Part shown: piece by piece, positions 18,450 through 26,817 of the stretch
Layout of the letters: every line of letters starts with the position of its first letter
How positions within the stretch are numbered: position 1 is the stretch's first letter
DNA from: Paenibacillus sp. GP183
Lineage (GTDB): Bacteria; Bacillota; Bacilli; Paenibacillales; NBRC-103111
Assembly (NCBI RefSeq): GCF_900104695.1
Contig: NZ_FNSW01000001.1
Location: forward strand, 2,356,001-2,420,000
Direction of reading: 5' to 3'
DNA length: 64,000 nt
Notes under the pieces: generated by a model
The model's database searches: none
Told to the model about the DNA's origin: nothing
The model's input: only the letters and a program-made list of their open reading frames with translations
Program-made: the position numbers and the translations under genes

Positions 18450-19402
18450 TGATGGGGCGCACAGCGGAAGCATTATTCTGGATCGGCAGGTACACGGAGC
18501 GAGCGGAAAATCACGCTAGATTGATCGATGTGTATTATCATATCAGGGATGATGATGAGAACAGCGAGGGACAGACGTGGACTAGGTTGATCGATACGAT
18601 CGGCAATCGGGAAGCTTTTCAGCAGCAATATTCCGGGATTTCTGAGCAAAGCGCACTGCAATACACCACGCTCGACTATCACAACACCAATTCCCTGCTC
18701 TCCTGCATCAACCATGCACGTGCCAATCTTCGTACCATTCGTGAAAAATTGCCCAGCGAGCTTTGGGATATTTTGAACAGCTTATACCTCTGGCTTAAGG
18801 ATAAAGAGGTTTCCGACATTACCGGAGATTCTCCGCATTTATTTTACCGCCAAATCAGGGATACGCTGTCCATGTTTCAAGGGGCTTCACTTTCAGTCAT
18901 GACACGGGAAAATGAATGGTATTTCGTCGAGTCCGGCCGTTATCTGGAGCGAGCGGAAAATATTCTGCGGCTGCTTAAATCACTTGGTTATGCTCACGCC
19001 CAAGATGAATTGATTTCCTATCCGCTGATGCTGTCCGTACTTAAATCTGTGAGCGGCTTTGAAGCCTTCCGCCGGAGATACGCAGATACAATCACTGTGG
19101 AAAATATAGTCGAGCTGCTGATGCTTAATGATGTATTTCCCCGATCGGTTCATTATTGCCTAAGCCAATTGGAGATTTCGCTTCGTTCTATTGAAGAAGA
19201 GGACCCTGCACTAAGTGGATCACTGGAAAAGCTGGCAAGGTTGGTGAGAAAAGTGAAAGCCAACCTGGCGTGCATGGATGAGGAAGATCTGCAATCCGGC
19301 AAGCTGGACAGCACCCTGAGCTCCCTGCTCGAATCATGCGATATGATGGGCGGGCGCTTATCGAAAATCTTTTTTCCCCCTCGTAAGGAGGTCACGGCAT
19401 GA
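18443..19402 (+). CDS. Alpha-E domain (DUF403) protein
   Basis: 319-residue, almost wholly helical protein. The motif RYxERAEN occurs twice, as IGRYTERAENHARLI near the N-terminus and SGRYLERAENILRLL near residue 165, which suggests an internal duplication. The family is always found beside the permuted ATP-grasp and transglutaminase-like genes, and its activity is unknown. The ATG at 18443 (ATGGTGA) overlaps the previous stop, with AAGGAG just upstream. The stop overlaps the next gene by four bases, so all three are tightly coupled. Confidence 0.92.
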   Translation: MVMMGRTAEALFWIGRYTERAENHARLIDVYYHIRDDDENSEGQTWTRLIDTIGNREAFQQQYSGISEQSALQYTTLDYHNTNSLLSCINHARANLRTIREKLPSELWDILNSLYLWLKDKEVSDITGDSPHLFYRQIRDTLSMFQGASLSVMTRENEWYFVESGRYLERAENILRLLKSLGYAHAQDELISYPLMLSVLKSVSGFEAFRRRYADTITVENIVELLMLNDVFPRSVHYCLSQLEISLRSIEEEDPALSGSLEKLARLVRKVKANLACMDEEDLQSGKLDSTLSSLLESCDMMGGRLSKIFFPPRKEVTA

Positions 19403-20268
19403 AGCTCGAGATCAGCCACATCACTCGATATACGTACCTGGATCCGGTTCAGGGCAGTGTCAATGAAATTCGCTTGACCCCCAGATCCAATTACCGGCAA
19501 TCCTGTTATCACCATCAGATCGTTACGGAGCCCCCCTCCAATATGTTCACCTATGAGGATTTTTTTCACAATCGGGTGCATTCATTCACAGTCGATAAAC
19601 CGCATCGGGAATTGTTGATCAAGATGATTTCAACTGTAGTTACCCATGCAAATGACAACACCCAGCAAACCACGATGAGCCCGGAAGAAGAACGCCAAAT
19701 TATGCAACAGGATACATTCCAAAATAAATTTATCGAATACTTGCTGCCTACCAGCTATACGGAGTTTACTCCGGAGATTAAGGCCTATTCAAACCGCATC
19801 CCCGATACGGGTATCAGCATTTCCGACCTGATTGAGTCTATCTATACGACCATCAATCTTGATTTTGTCTATGATCCCTATGCAACAAGCGTTCAAACGA
19901 CCGTCGGGGAAATGCTTAAGATTAAACGCGGGGTATGTCAGGACTACACACATTTTATGATCGCCATTTGCCGTGAAAAAGGCATCCCAGCCCGCTATGT
20001 CAGCGGTTATCACTTTGTCGGGGATCTGCAGGGCGGTAATGCCGACTTCACTCAAGCTTCCCATGCCTGGGTGGAATGCTATATCCCGGGGACAAGCTGC
20101 TGGTTCGGTTATGATCCAACCAACAACTGTCCTCTGGACTGGCGCTATATCAAACTCGGCCATGGCCGCGATTACAATGACATTGTGCCTGTAAAAGGGG
20201 TCTACCGCGGCAGTTCCTTTCAAAATTTGGAGGTCACCGTAGACGTCCGGCTTGTGGAAGGGGCGTAA
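19399..20268 (+). CDS. Transglutaminase-like cysteine protease/amidase family protein
   Basis: 289 residues: the N-terminal bacterial transglutaminase-like beta domain (about 1-150) and the core with the catalytic triad Cys in RGVCQDYTHFM, His in SHAWVECYI and Asp in YDPTNNCP. These proteins are thought to hydrolyse or transfer amide bonds, here presumably on the product of the ATP-grasp partner (inference). The ATG overlaps the alpha-E stop and follows AAGGAGG. It is the last gene of the cassette; no clear terminator is visible before the AbrB-like gene 140 bases on. Confidence 0.92.
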   Translation: MKLEISHITRYTYLDPVQGSVNEIRLTPRSNYRQSCYHHQIVTEPPSNMFTYEDFFHNRVHSFTVDKPHRELLIKMISTVVTHANDNTQQTTMSPEEERQIMQQDTFQNKFIEYLLPTSYTEFTPEIKAYSNRIPDTGISISDLIESIYTTINLDFVYDPYATSVQTTVGEMLKIKRGVCQDYTHFMIAICREKGIPARYVSGYHFVGDLQGGNADFTQASHAWVECYIPGTSCWFGYDPTNNCPLDWRYIKLGHGRDYNDIVPVKGVYRGSSFQNLEVTVDVRLVEGA

Positions 20269-20407
20269 GTATTAAAGCTTTGACTCAAGTTTCAAAATTG
20301 TTACCTTCCCTATCATGTAAATAAAAGGTTTTGACGCTTAAATGTGGAATAAGTAGGTAAAGTCAAGGATCGCGGGTTGGATCCGCCATTTAAGCGAGGT
20401 GATGAAG

Positions 20408-20686
20408 ATGAAAGCTACGGGAATCGTAAGAAAAATCGATGAGCTGGGCCGCATTGTTCTCCCCATCGAGCTTCGCCGCACCCTTCGAATTGATATCGGA
20501 GATGCTGTGGAAATTTATGTCGATCCGGATAGAATCATGCTCAAAAAGTATACACCAGCTTGCTTATTCTGCGGAAACTTTGAGAACATGACGTATTTTA
20601 AGGGAAAGATGATCTGTGAAGTCTGCTTCCACGAGATGACCAATGGCATCGAGACACCACCGTTAAAAAGTACAGGGCAAGCCTAA
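20408..20686 (+). CDS. AbrB/SpoVT-type regulator with C-terminal CxxC pair
   Basis: About 92 residues. Residues 1-50 match the AbrB swapped-hairpin DNA-binding domain (GIVRKIDELGRIVLPIELRR). After it comes CLFCG, then 14 residues on IC-E-VC, a four-Cys arrangement likely to bind zinc, in place of the usual AbrB C-terminal oligomerisation domain. The ATG at 20408 is preferred because GAGGTG lies six bases upstream; GTG at 20399 and ATG at 20402 overlap that site. A paralogue lies at 34596. Targets are unknown. Confidence 0.9.
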   Translation: MKATGIVRKIDELGRIVLPIELRRTLRIDIGDAVEIYVDPDRIMLKKYTPACLFCGNFENMTYFKGKMICEVCFHEMTNGIETPPLKSTGQA

Positions 20687-20698
20687 TAAGATGCGACC

Positions 20699-20743
20699 AA
20701 AAAGCCACTGCTTCTACATCTCGTAGAACCAATGGCTTTTTTT
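20699..20743. terminator. Bidirectional terminator
   Basis: AAAGCCA pairs with TGGCTTT, with an inner TTCTAC/GTAGAA stem. Runs of A on the left and T on the right let it serve the AbrB-like gene and the convergent DUF2334 gene. Confidence 0.85.
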
Positions 20744-20745
20744 TA

Positions 20746-22665
20746 TTATTTCTTCATCTCATAAGAGAGCGCGGTATCCAATATACCGTCCGTGGGGCTA
20801 TACAAGAAGAGATCGCTTTTGCCATTCCCATCAAGATCTGCTATCCGCAGCTGTTGCCCTGCCTGCCCCCACGGGCCAAAACGGGAGAGAATGCGATACT
20901 CGTTCCCATCTGTTCGCAAATACACCGTATATGTATACCGATCCCGGTCAAAGCGAAGCACATCCTGCTTGCCATCTCCGTTAAAATCACCCAGCATCAA
21001 TCTTCCGCTCTGAGCAGGAACTGCAAACTGTACGCCAACCGATTTCCACTTCAGCTTGGCAGCATCAACCTCATATTTGAAACCGCTGCTTGTGCCTGAT
21101 TTTGAATAAAATAAGCTTTGAACCCCATCTTCTTCAATTACCTGTAACAGCTTGGGGCCAGGCACACTAAACAGATAAGGTTCAAGCGGCTTTGTGCTGC
21201 TGCCTTGCAAATATACACCGACGAGACGGGCTTTGTCAGCACTCATACCCACGACAGCCCAAGCAGCATTCGGCCGGTGAAGCACAAACAGATTTTGCAG
21301 TTCTCCTTGAGGAAATGTTCTTGACTGATTGAGCTTAAATGTGCTTCCCGTAGAAAGGAACGTCTCCAGCTTTCCGCTGGGGTGGACGATCCATAAATCC
21401 TTTTTGCCGTCTCCATTGGCATCAGCTAATGCGTAAGCCGCCCCTTTGGCGTAGGGGATATTCGCCCATAGCCGCTCATCGTTTTGCTGCTTATTCCGAA
21501 TACCGCCAAAACTGCCTGGGGTTACCGTTATTTCTCCGCTGCTCAGATCCCAGGAAACCGCATCCGCCTGACCGTCGCCGGTTACATCGCCCAGTTGTAG
21601 ATTTACCTTCTTCTTGGACAGCTGCAAGCTTTCACTCGGTGTAAAGGGAACGCAATCATGGAGCGAATAAAACTCATAATGCTGGTCACGAACTCCTGCA
21701 ATAATTTTCTGCAAATGGGTTACAGCCTCTTGGGGATAAGTGTAAACCGGGATTCCATCCCGAATCAAAGGCTTTCCTTCTGCATCCGCAGCCGCAGTCA
21801 GATATTTGAATTCCAAAAAAGGATGATAGAAAAAAGAAGCGATTTGATTGGTTTTACCCAGCTTATCCAAAATGACATGCTCATCCTTGCTAAAAGGGAC
21901 ATAGCCAAAAGGAGTCGGGATGTACACAGCCCCCAGCGAGGAGGCGCCGCTCATCACATTGCGCTTGTTGATCATTTTGACATTATCCGTCACCTTGGAA
22001 CCATGCACATCCGGGTGATAATTCAGACCAAAATAGCCGCGAAAGAGCAGATCCTGCTGCAGTGTCGAATGATAGTGCGGAGCTTCCCAGAACTTGGGAG
22101 CAAATCCGGCCTTATTCATGATCTGAATGCCTTCATTCATCCGCGTTTTGGCAAAAGGTATCGTCTTGCTGTCATCCGCTCCATGCACATTAAATTCACT
22201 GCCAATAGCCGTTTCATGACCGCCGTCTTTCCGCAGATCTGTCCCGTATTGATGTGTATAGCCATGCATGCCGATTACCGCTCCACCTTGCTCCGCTTCG
22301 TGCAGGACCTTTCTGAATGCCGCTATATATTCGCTGTCGGAGTTATCCAATACTTGATCGTACGTGCTTCCGTCTGTGTAAAAATTCAGCCAACGCGGGA
22401 TGACCGCCAATTGAACCGGCACTTTTTGATCACGAAGATAATTCAATACCGCTCTAAGCCGGCCAAGCTTCTCTATCGTATCAAACTGGCCGCCAGGCCC
22501 AATGTCCTCCAGACGAAGCAGCACAAACTTGGGATTCTCATCTTCGCTGGATACAGATTGAGCCTCTCCCATGAACAGCGAGCCGATCAGCAGCATCGCG
22601 ACCGTCAGTATAATAAATCTATGTATAATAAATCTATGTAAATGGACACCGAATCCCTTTTTCAA
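20746..22665 (-). CDS. Secreted DUF2334 polysaccharide-deacetylase-like protein with VCBS repeats
   Basis: 639 residues. An N-terminal signal segment (about 1-38) is followed by a DUF2334 domain (about 45-350), a deacetylase-like barrel with LLRLEDIGPGG, VIGMHGYTHQYG, WEAPHYHST and YHPFLE carrying the likely metal and catalytic residues. The C-terminal part (about 360-639) has four FG-GAP/VCBS calcium-binding-type motifs: DVTGDGQAD, DANGDGKKD, DFNGDGKQD and DLDGNGKSD. It probably acts on an extracellular polysaccharide. A 15 bp tandem duplication in the signal region gives RFIIHRFII. No clear ribosome binding site is seen at the first ATG. Confidence 0.9.
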   Translation of the reverse strand: MKKGFGVHLHRFIIHRFIILTVAMLLIGSLFMGEAQSVSSEDENPKFVLLRLEDIGPGGQFDTIEKLGRLRAVLNYLRDQKVPVQLAVIPRWLNFYTDGSTYDQVLDNSDSEYIAAFRKVLHEAEQGGAVIGMHGYTHQYGTDLRKDGGHETAIGSEFNVHGADDSKTIPFAKTRMNEGIQIMNKAGFAPKFWEAPHYHSTLQQDLLFRGYFGLNYHPDVHGSKVTDNVKMINKRNVMSGASSLGAVYIPTPFGYVPFSKDEHVILDKLGKTNQIASFFYHPFLEFKYLTAAADAEGKPLIRDGIPVYTYPQEAVTHLQKIIAGVRDQHYEFYSLHDCVPFTPSESLQLSKKKVNLQLGDVTGDGQADAVSWDLSSGEITVTPGSFGGIRNKQQNDERLWANIPYAKGAAYALADANGDGKKDLWIVHPSGKLETFLSTGSTFKLNQSRTFPQGELQNLFVLHRPNAAWAVVGMSADKARLVGVYLQGSSTKPLEPYLFSVPGPKLLQVIEEDGVQSLFYSKSGTSSGFKYEVDAAKLKWKSVGVQFAVPAQSGRLMLGDFNGDGKQDVLRFDRDRYTYTVYLRTDGNEYRILSRFGPWGQAGQQLRIADLDGNGKSDLFLYSPTDGILDTALSYEMKK

Positions 22666-22858
22666 TAGAGAGTAAACCTTCTTTTGGGGAGTATTTTTCT
22701 TTCATACGTAAAGTATACCATGATTATGAGAACTCAAGCGGACTAAAATTAATACTTTTCGACAACATGTATCGACTGTCTTTTTAATTAGAGCATGTTA
22801 CCCTGTACAAGGTCTATTCTTACCTACATAATTATATTCATAAGGAGAGATGTAAAGT

Positions 22859-23077
22859 ATGACTTTACAAACGAACATCATGTTCGAGAAGCAACCTGTT
22901 CCCGTAAACCTCATTGGAACCGATCAAAAGCTGCTGCCTTCTTTAATTGTCGCTCTGAAAAACAACAAAATTACTTTACAGGTTCTCGAATCCTCCTTGG
23001 AACGCATTGACCTCTTTAGCGCTGAGGCCATGATATATTCGTCCGATGGCAATAAAGCCAGAATCCCTATTTTTTAA
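22859..23077 (+). CDS. Small hypothetical protein, 72 aa
   Basis: Unrecognised small soluble protein. The ATG at 22859 follows TAAGGAGAGA at a good distance, the main support for its being real. Hydrophobic patches alternate with charged residues (LLPSLIVALKNNKITLQ, LERIDLFSAEAMIYSSDG), consistent with a small alpha/beta fold. Its TAA stop shares the TTAA palindrome with the stop of the convergent neighbour. About 180 bases upstream hold no other gene. Confidence 0.65.
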   Translation: MTLQTNIMFEKQPVPVNLIGTDQKLLPSLIVALKNNKITLQVLESSLERIDLFSAEAMIYSSDGNKARIPIF

Positions 23078-23337
23078 AGGTAAGATAACAAAATGGAGAC
23101 AGCCATCCCAACGAGCGAGAGCCACATTAATTTAGAACGAAAGAATCGCCGCAAACTCCGATCTTGTCTATCCATCGCGATTTGCTTGCGATTTTTATCC
23201 TTTACTTGTGCTCCTGGATCTTCATCTACTTGACTCCGAAAGCTGGCAAATTGAAAACCAATACCGCTCACTACCGCGGAAATCATTAATAGAATAAGAG
23301 ATCCCATAAAAAGCTTATCAGCAATTGAGTGTAACAC
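23074..23337 (-). CDS. Small two-helix membrane protein, 87 aa
   Basis: Membrane helices at about 8-30 and 65-86 flank a basic, charged cytoplasmic-type stretch (KDKNRKQIAMDRQDRSLRR). The start is a GTG at 23337 with GGGAGG about ten bases upstream. It matches no family that I can name. It ends tail to tail with the 22859 gene, with the two stops overlapping in one TTAA. Confidence 0.7.
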   Translation of the reverse strand: MLHSIADKLFMGSLILLMISAVVSGIGFQFASFRSQVDEDPGAQVKDKNRKQIAMDRQDRSLRRFFRSKLMWLSLVGMAVSILLSYL

Positions 23338-23366
23338 TTGCCGCCTACCTCCCAGTTGTATTCATT

Positions 23367-24218
23367 CTAAGCTTTCAGTTGGTAGCTTACAAAGGCCAGC
23401 TTTCCGCTATCGGGTGACCAAGAATTTACGTTGATGGTGCCTTGACCGCCAAACAACTTCAATAGTGTACGTGTCTCTCCACCCCTGCTAGACATTAGAC
23501 GAATTTCGACATTTTTATTCGCAGGATGTTGGTTAGGTTCTACATCTCCTTTACGGTATGCGAGAAAGGCTACGGATTTGCCATCGGGAGATACATGTGG
23601 AAACCAATTATTACTTTCATCGAAAGTCATCTGTGTCTGCTCGCTGCCGTCTACATTCATACGCCATACTTGCATAAGACCCGTTCGCACCGAATTGAAC
23701 CAAATGTGCTTTCCATCCGGCGAGTATTCAGGACCGTCATCAAGACCTGGGATATCAGTCAACTGCGTTTCAACACCGCCTGACAGCGGAATGGTGTAGA
23801 TGTCATATTGACCGTTTCTCTCAGCACAATAGGCCAACTGACTTCCGTCCGGTGACCATCCATGCAAATAGCTGGGGGCCATAGGTGTGATCAAGGTCGG
23901 ATTCCCCCCATGAAGCGGAAAAACATAGATGCGGGACAATCCATCCTCGTGAGTGTGATGGCTTATCGCAATATGTGAATTGTCAGGAGACAGCACATGG
24001 TCATTGTTGCAATGCGTTGCAAATCCTGAATCGATGACCGTACTTTTTCGATTAGCCATATCGAAGGAATAAATGCGACCCAGACTATTATAAATAAGCT
24101 TCTTACCGTCCCTTGTCCAATTCGGCGCCTCAACGAGGTAATCAAATTTGGCCAGAATCGTGCGTTCGCCGGTCGTTACATCCACTGTTTCAAGCGTGCT
24201 GATTATGTTGCTATTCAT
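23367..24218 (-). CDS. TolB-like beta-propeller (PD40) protein
   Basis: About 284 residues, cytoplasmic (no signal peptide). Six blades of the PD40 type are visible, each with an S/R-P/T/D-D-G-like turn: [62 protein letters not shown] and [13 protein letters not shown]. Such propellers bind proteins or act as lyases (the oligogalacturonide lyase branch looks similar). The ATG at 24218 lies eight bases after GGAG; the ATG at 24224 is too close. It is separated from prkA by the prkA terminator. Confidence 0.85.
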   Translation of the reverse strand: MNSNIISTLETVDVTTGERTILAKFDYLVEAPNWTRDGKKLIYNSLGRIYSFDMANRKSTVIDSGFATHCNNDHVLSPDNSHIAISHHTHEDGLSRIYVFPLHGGNPTLITPMAPSYLHGWSPDGSQLAYCAERNGQYDIYTIPLSGGVETQLTDIPGLDDGPEYSPDGKHIWFNSVRTGLMQVWRMNVDGSEQTQMTFDESNNWFPHVSPDGKSVAFLAYRKGDVEPNQHPANKNVEIRLMSSRGGETRTLLKLFGGQGTINVNSWSPDSGKLAFVSYQLKA

Positions 24219-24306
24219 CGTCATTTCTCCTTCAATAAACTTCCTCAACTACTTGTCCATATTATACGATATTCCTGCAGTTCACGCATAAAAAAGCTCG
24301 CACTTC

Positions 24307-24351
24307 AGAAAAAAAATGACAACCGAACTGTTACAGTTCAAATGCCATTTT
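24307..24351 (-). terminator. prkA terminator
   Basis: A long interrupted stem: AAAATGACA with TGCCATTTT outside and GAACTG/CAGTTC inside, with a T-run on the minus strand. It lies 16 bases after the prkA stop. Confidence 0.8.
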
Positions 24352-24366
24352 CAAAAACTTATAAAA

Positions 24367-26262
24367 TTACCGGTTGAGCAAGCTCCCTACATAACGAAGC
24401 AGTTCATTCGCGCATACCGGGCAATAGTCGTGCTCATCGATCAAACGTTTGGTGACATCGTTAATTCTTTTTAGCTGCCGCTCATCCGGCGTTTTGGTCG
24501 ATGTGGTAATTTTAACGATATCCTTCAAGTCCGTGAACAGCTTCTTTTCTATGGCTTCTCTGAGACGGTCGTGGCTGCTGTAGTCAAATCTTTTTCCCTT
24601 TCGAGAGTAGGAGGAGATACGGATGAGTATTTCTTCACGGAAGGCTTTTTTGGCATTTTCGGATACACCGATTTGCTCTTCAATGGATCGCATCAAGCGT
24701 TCATCCGGATCCATTTCTTCACCAGTCAGAGGGTCCTTGATTTTACCCCAATTGCAAAAAGCTTCAATGTTGTCCAGGTAGTTGTCGAACAGTGTTCTTG
24801 CGGACTCCTCGAAGGAGTAGACGAAGGCCTTTTGAATTTCTTTTTTGGCGATTTCATCATATTCCTTGCGGGCCACAGAAATAAAATTCAAATAACGCTC
24901 CCGCTCCTCCTTGGTGATCGAAGGATGCTGATCCAGGCCATCCTTGAGAGCCCGCAAAATATCCAAGGCATTCATGCACTGCAGATCCTGCCTTATCAAG
25001 GCGCTGGAAATCCGATTAATGATATAGCGCGGATCAATGCCGCTCATGCCTTCCTCGGTGAATTCGTTCTGCATCTCCTTGATATCGGCGTCCTTGAAGC
25101 CCTCTACCGTCTCGCCGTCGTACATCCGCATCTTTTTCAGCAAATCCACGCCCTGCTTCTTTGTTTCCTTAAGCCTTGTGAGGATGGAAAAAATCGCTGC
25201 CGCCCTAAGGGAATGCGGAGCAATATGGATGTGCGACATGTCGCTTTGCCCGATGAGCTTGAAATAGATTTTCTCTTCATCGGACACCTTCAGATTATAA
25301 GGAATCGGCATTACAATCATCCGCGACTGAAGCGCCTCATTTTTCTTATTGGCTATAAAGCTCTTGTACTCAGTTTCATTGGTGTGGGCAATGATTAATT
25401 CATCGGCGCTGATGAGTGCGAAACGACCTGCTTTAAAATTGCCCTCTTGAGTTAAAGAGAGCAGGTTCCAGAGAAACTTTTCATCACATTTGAGCATTTC
25501 TTGAAACTCCATGATGCCCCGGTTGGCTTTATTAAGCTCACCGTCAAACCGATACGCGCGAGGATCTGACTCCGACCCAAATTCGGTAATCGTGGAAAAA
25601 TCAATGCTTCCCGTCAAATCGGCAATATCCTGAGATTTCGGGTCGGACGGACTAAAGGTTCCAATCCCAATCCGGTCATCCTCGGAAATGAGCACGCGTT
25701 CCACCATAACATTCTCGATGTTTCCCTCATATTCCGTCCTGAGTCGCATTTGGCAGGAAGGACATAGATTACCTTCAATCCGCACACCCAAGGTTTGCTC
25801 CACCTCGGGCCTAAGCTCCAGCGGGATCAAATGAAGCGGTTCTTCATGCATCGGGCATCCTTTTATTCCGTACAAGGCGCCTTCTTTGGTCCAGGTAAAG
25901 CGTTCCAGACCTCTTTTCAACAAGGTCACTATCGTCGATTTCCCTCCGCTGACAGGTCCCATCAGAAGCAATATCCTTTTCCTGACATCCAGCCTTCGCG
26001 CTGCGGAATGAAAGTACTCCTCTACCAGTTTTTCTATAGCTCGGTCCAATCCAAATATATCCTGCTCGAAAAATTTATACTGGTGCTGGTTTCCTTTCTC
26101 CCCAACTCCGTACGATTTTATCATTTCATACACACGTGCATGAGCTGTCATGGCAGGCAGCGGGTTATTCCCCAGCAGTTGAATGTACTCCTTGAAGGTA
26201 CCCGTCCAAGCCAGCTTGTCGCTTTCCGCCCTATATTCCGAAATTCGTTTGAAAATGTCCAT
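24367..26262 (-). CDS. prkA: PrkA serine protein kinase / AAA-type sporulation protein
   Basis: 631 residues, the usual PrkA length. An AAA-like N-terminal half carries the P-loop GPVSGGKSTIV. A Cys pair, CPSCQMRLR, and a C-terminal kinase-like region end with CPVCANELLRYVG. In Bacillus, PrkA is expressed in sporulation and influences late gene expression; enteric homologues (YeaG) phosphorylate proteins. The ATG at 26262 follows AAGGAGG; an open reading frame continues upstream to 26355 without a site. Its usual partners yhbH and spoVR are encoded about 9 kb away on the other strand. Confidence 0.95.
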   Translation of the reverse strand: MDIFKRISEYRAESDKLAWTGTFKEYIQLLGNNPLPAMTAHARVYEMIKSYGVGEKGNQHQYKFFEQDIFGLDRAIEKLVEEYFHSAARRLDVRKRILLLMGPVSGGKSTIVTLLKRGLERFTWTKEGALYGIKGCPMHEEPLHLIPLELRPEVEQTLGVRIEGNLCPSCQMRLRTEYEGNIENVMVERVLISEDDRIGIGTFSPSDPKSQDIADLTGSIDFSTITEFGSESDPRAYRFDGELNKANRGIMEFQEMLKCDEKFLWNLLSLTQEGNFKAGRFALISADELIIAHTNETEYKSFIANKKNEALQSRMIVMPIPYNLKVSDEEKIYFKLIGQSDMSHIHIAPHSLRAAAIFSILTRLKETKKQGVDLLKKMRMYDGETVEGFKDADIKEMQNEFTEEGMSGIDPRYIINRISSALIRQDLQCMNALDILRALKDGLDQHPSITKEERERYLNFISVARKEYDEIAKKEIQKAFVYSFEESARTLFDNYLDNIEAFCNWGKIKDPLTGEEMDPDERLMRSIEEQIGVSENAKKAFREEILIRISSYSRKGKRFDYSSHDRLREAIEKKLFTDLKDIVKITTSTKTPDERQLKRINDVTKRLIDEHDYCPVCANELLRYVGSLLNR

Positions 26263-26355
26263 GCCATGCCTCCTTCCATGTCCCCCCCGTTGCAGACAAA
26301 GCGCGTCCTCATTGACACGCCTCGCGGCGTAATCAACTTTTATGGAGTAATACAT

Positions 26356-26800
26356 ACCTATGCGTGTTCATAGGGGAAGTTGCCTCTAATTTTAATATGT
26401 CATATTGTAAAAATATCGATTTACAGTCATTGGAAAAAGGAAAAAGACTTGACTGGAGGCCAAGTCTTTCGATAAGCTGCAGAAAATGTCTTATCGGCTG
26501 ATTCCAAGGATCATAGGGAGAGTAAGTCAAATATAGGATTGCATGACTTTAAGACGTTAAATCCGTCTTATGAATTAATCCATGGGAGAGTGAGTTTAAG
26601 ATGATGTATAACACATCTTATCTGCGGCTTCCAAAAGGAGTGAGATAAGTAAAATCCATCATAATCGGGAGAATTCGGTAGCATCAGCTCGAAATCGGTC
26701 GATTAAGCTGCAAAAAACGACTTAATAATAAGCATCCTTGCTGTGTTCCCACTATAATACGTAAAATCCGTCTAAATGCTGTCAGCCGAGGCCAGAGCTG
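26356..26800. repeat. Gene-free stretch with recurring short inverted repeats
   Basis: About 445 AT-rich bases between prkA and araM with no supportable gene. Short dyads recur every 45-80 bases: GATAAG...CTTATC (26471-26495), TAAGACG...CGTCTTA (26550-26570), TAAGATG...CATCTTA (26597-26620) and ATTAAG...CTTAAT (near 26702). The words GTAAAATCC (26648 and 26761) and GTTAAATCC (26555) also recur. Two dyads share AAGCTGCA plus A-rich loops. Confidence 0.6.
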
Positions 26801-26817
26801 ACCCGCTGATCAAACGG

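Noticed and set aside
21658-22641. 327-codon plus-strand frame opposite the DUF2334 gene
   Set aside because: Antisense to a well-supported secreted protein; composition is that of a shadow frame.
26263-26400. Sporulation sigma-factor promoter ahead of prkA
   Set aside because: Some CATA-like and ATATT-like words exist but no pair has convincing spacing, so I do not annotate one.
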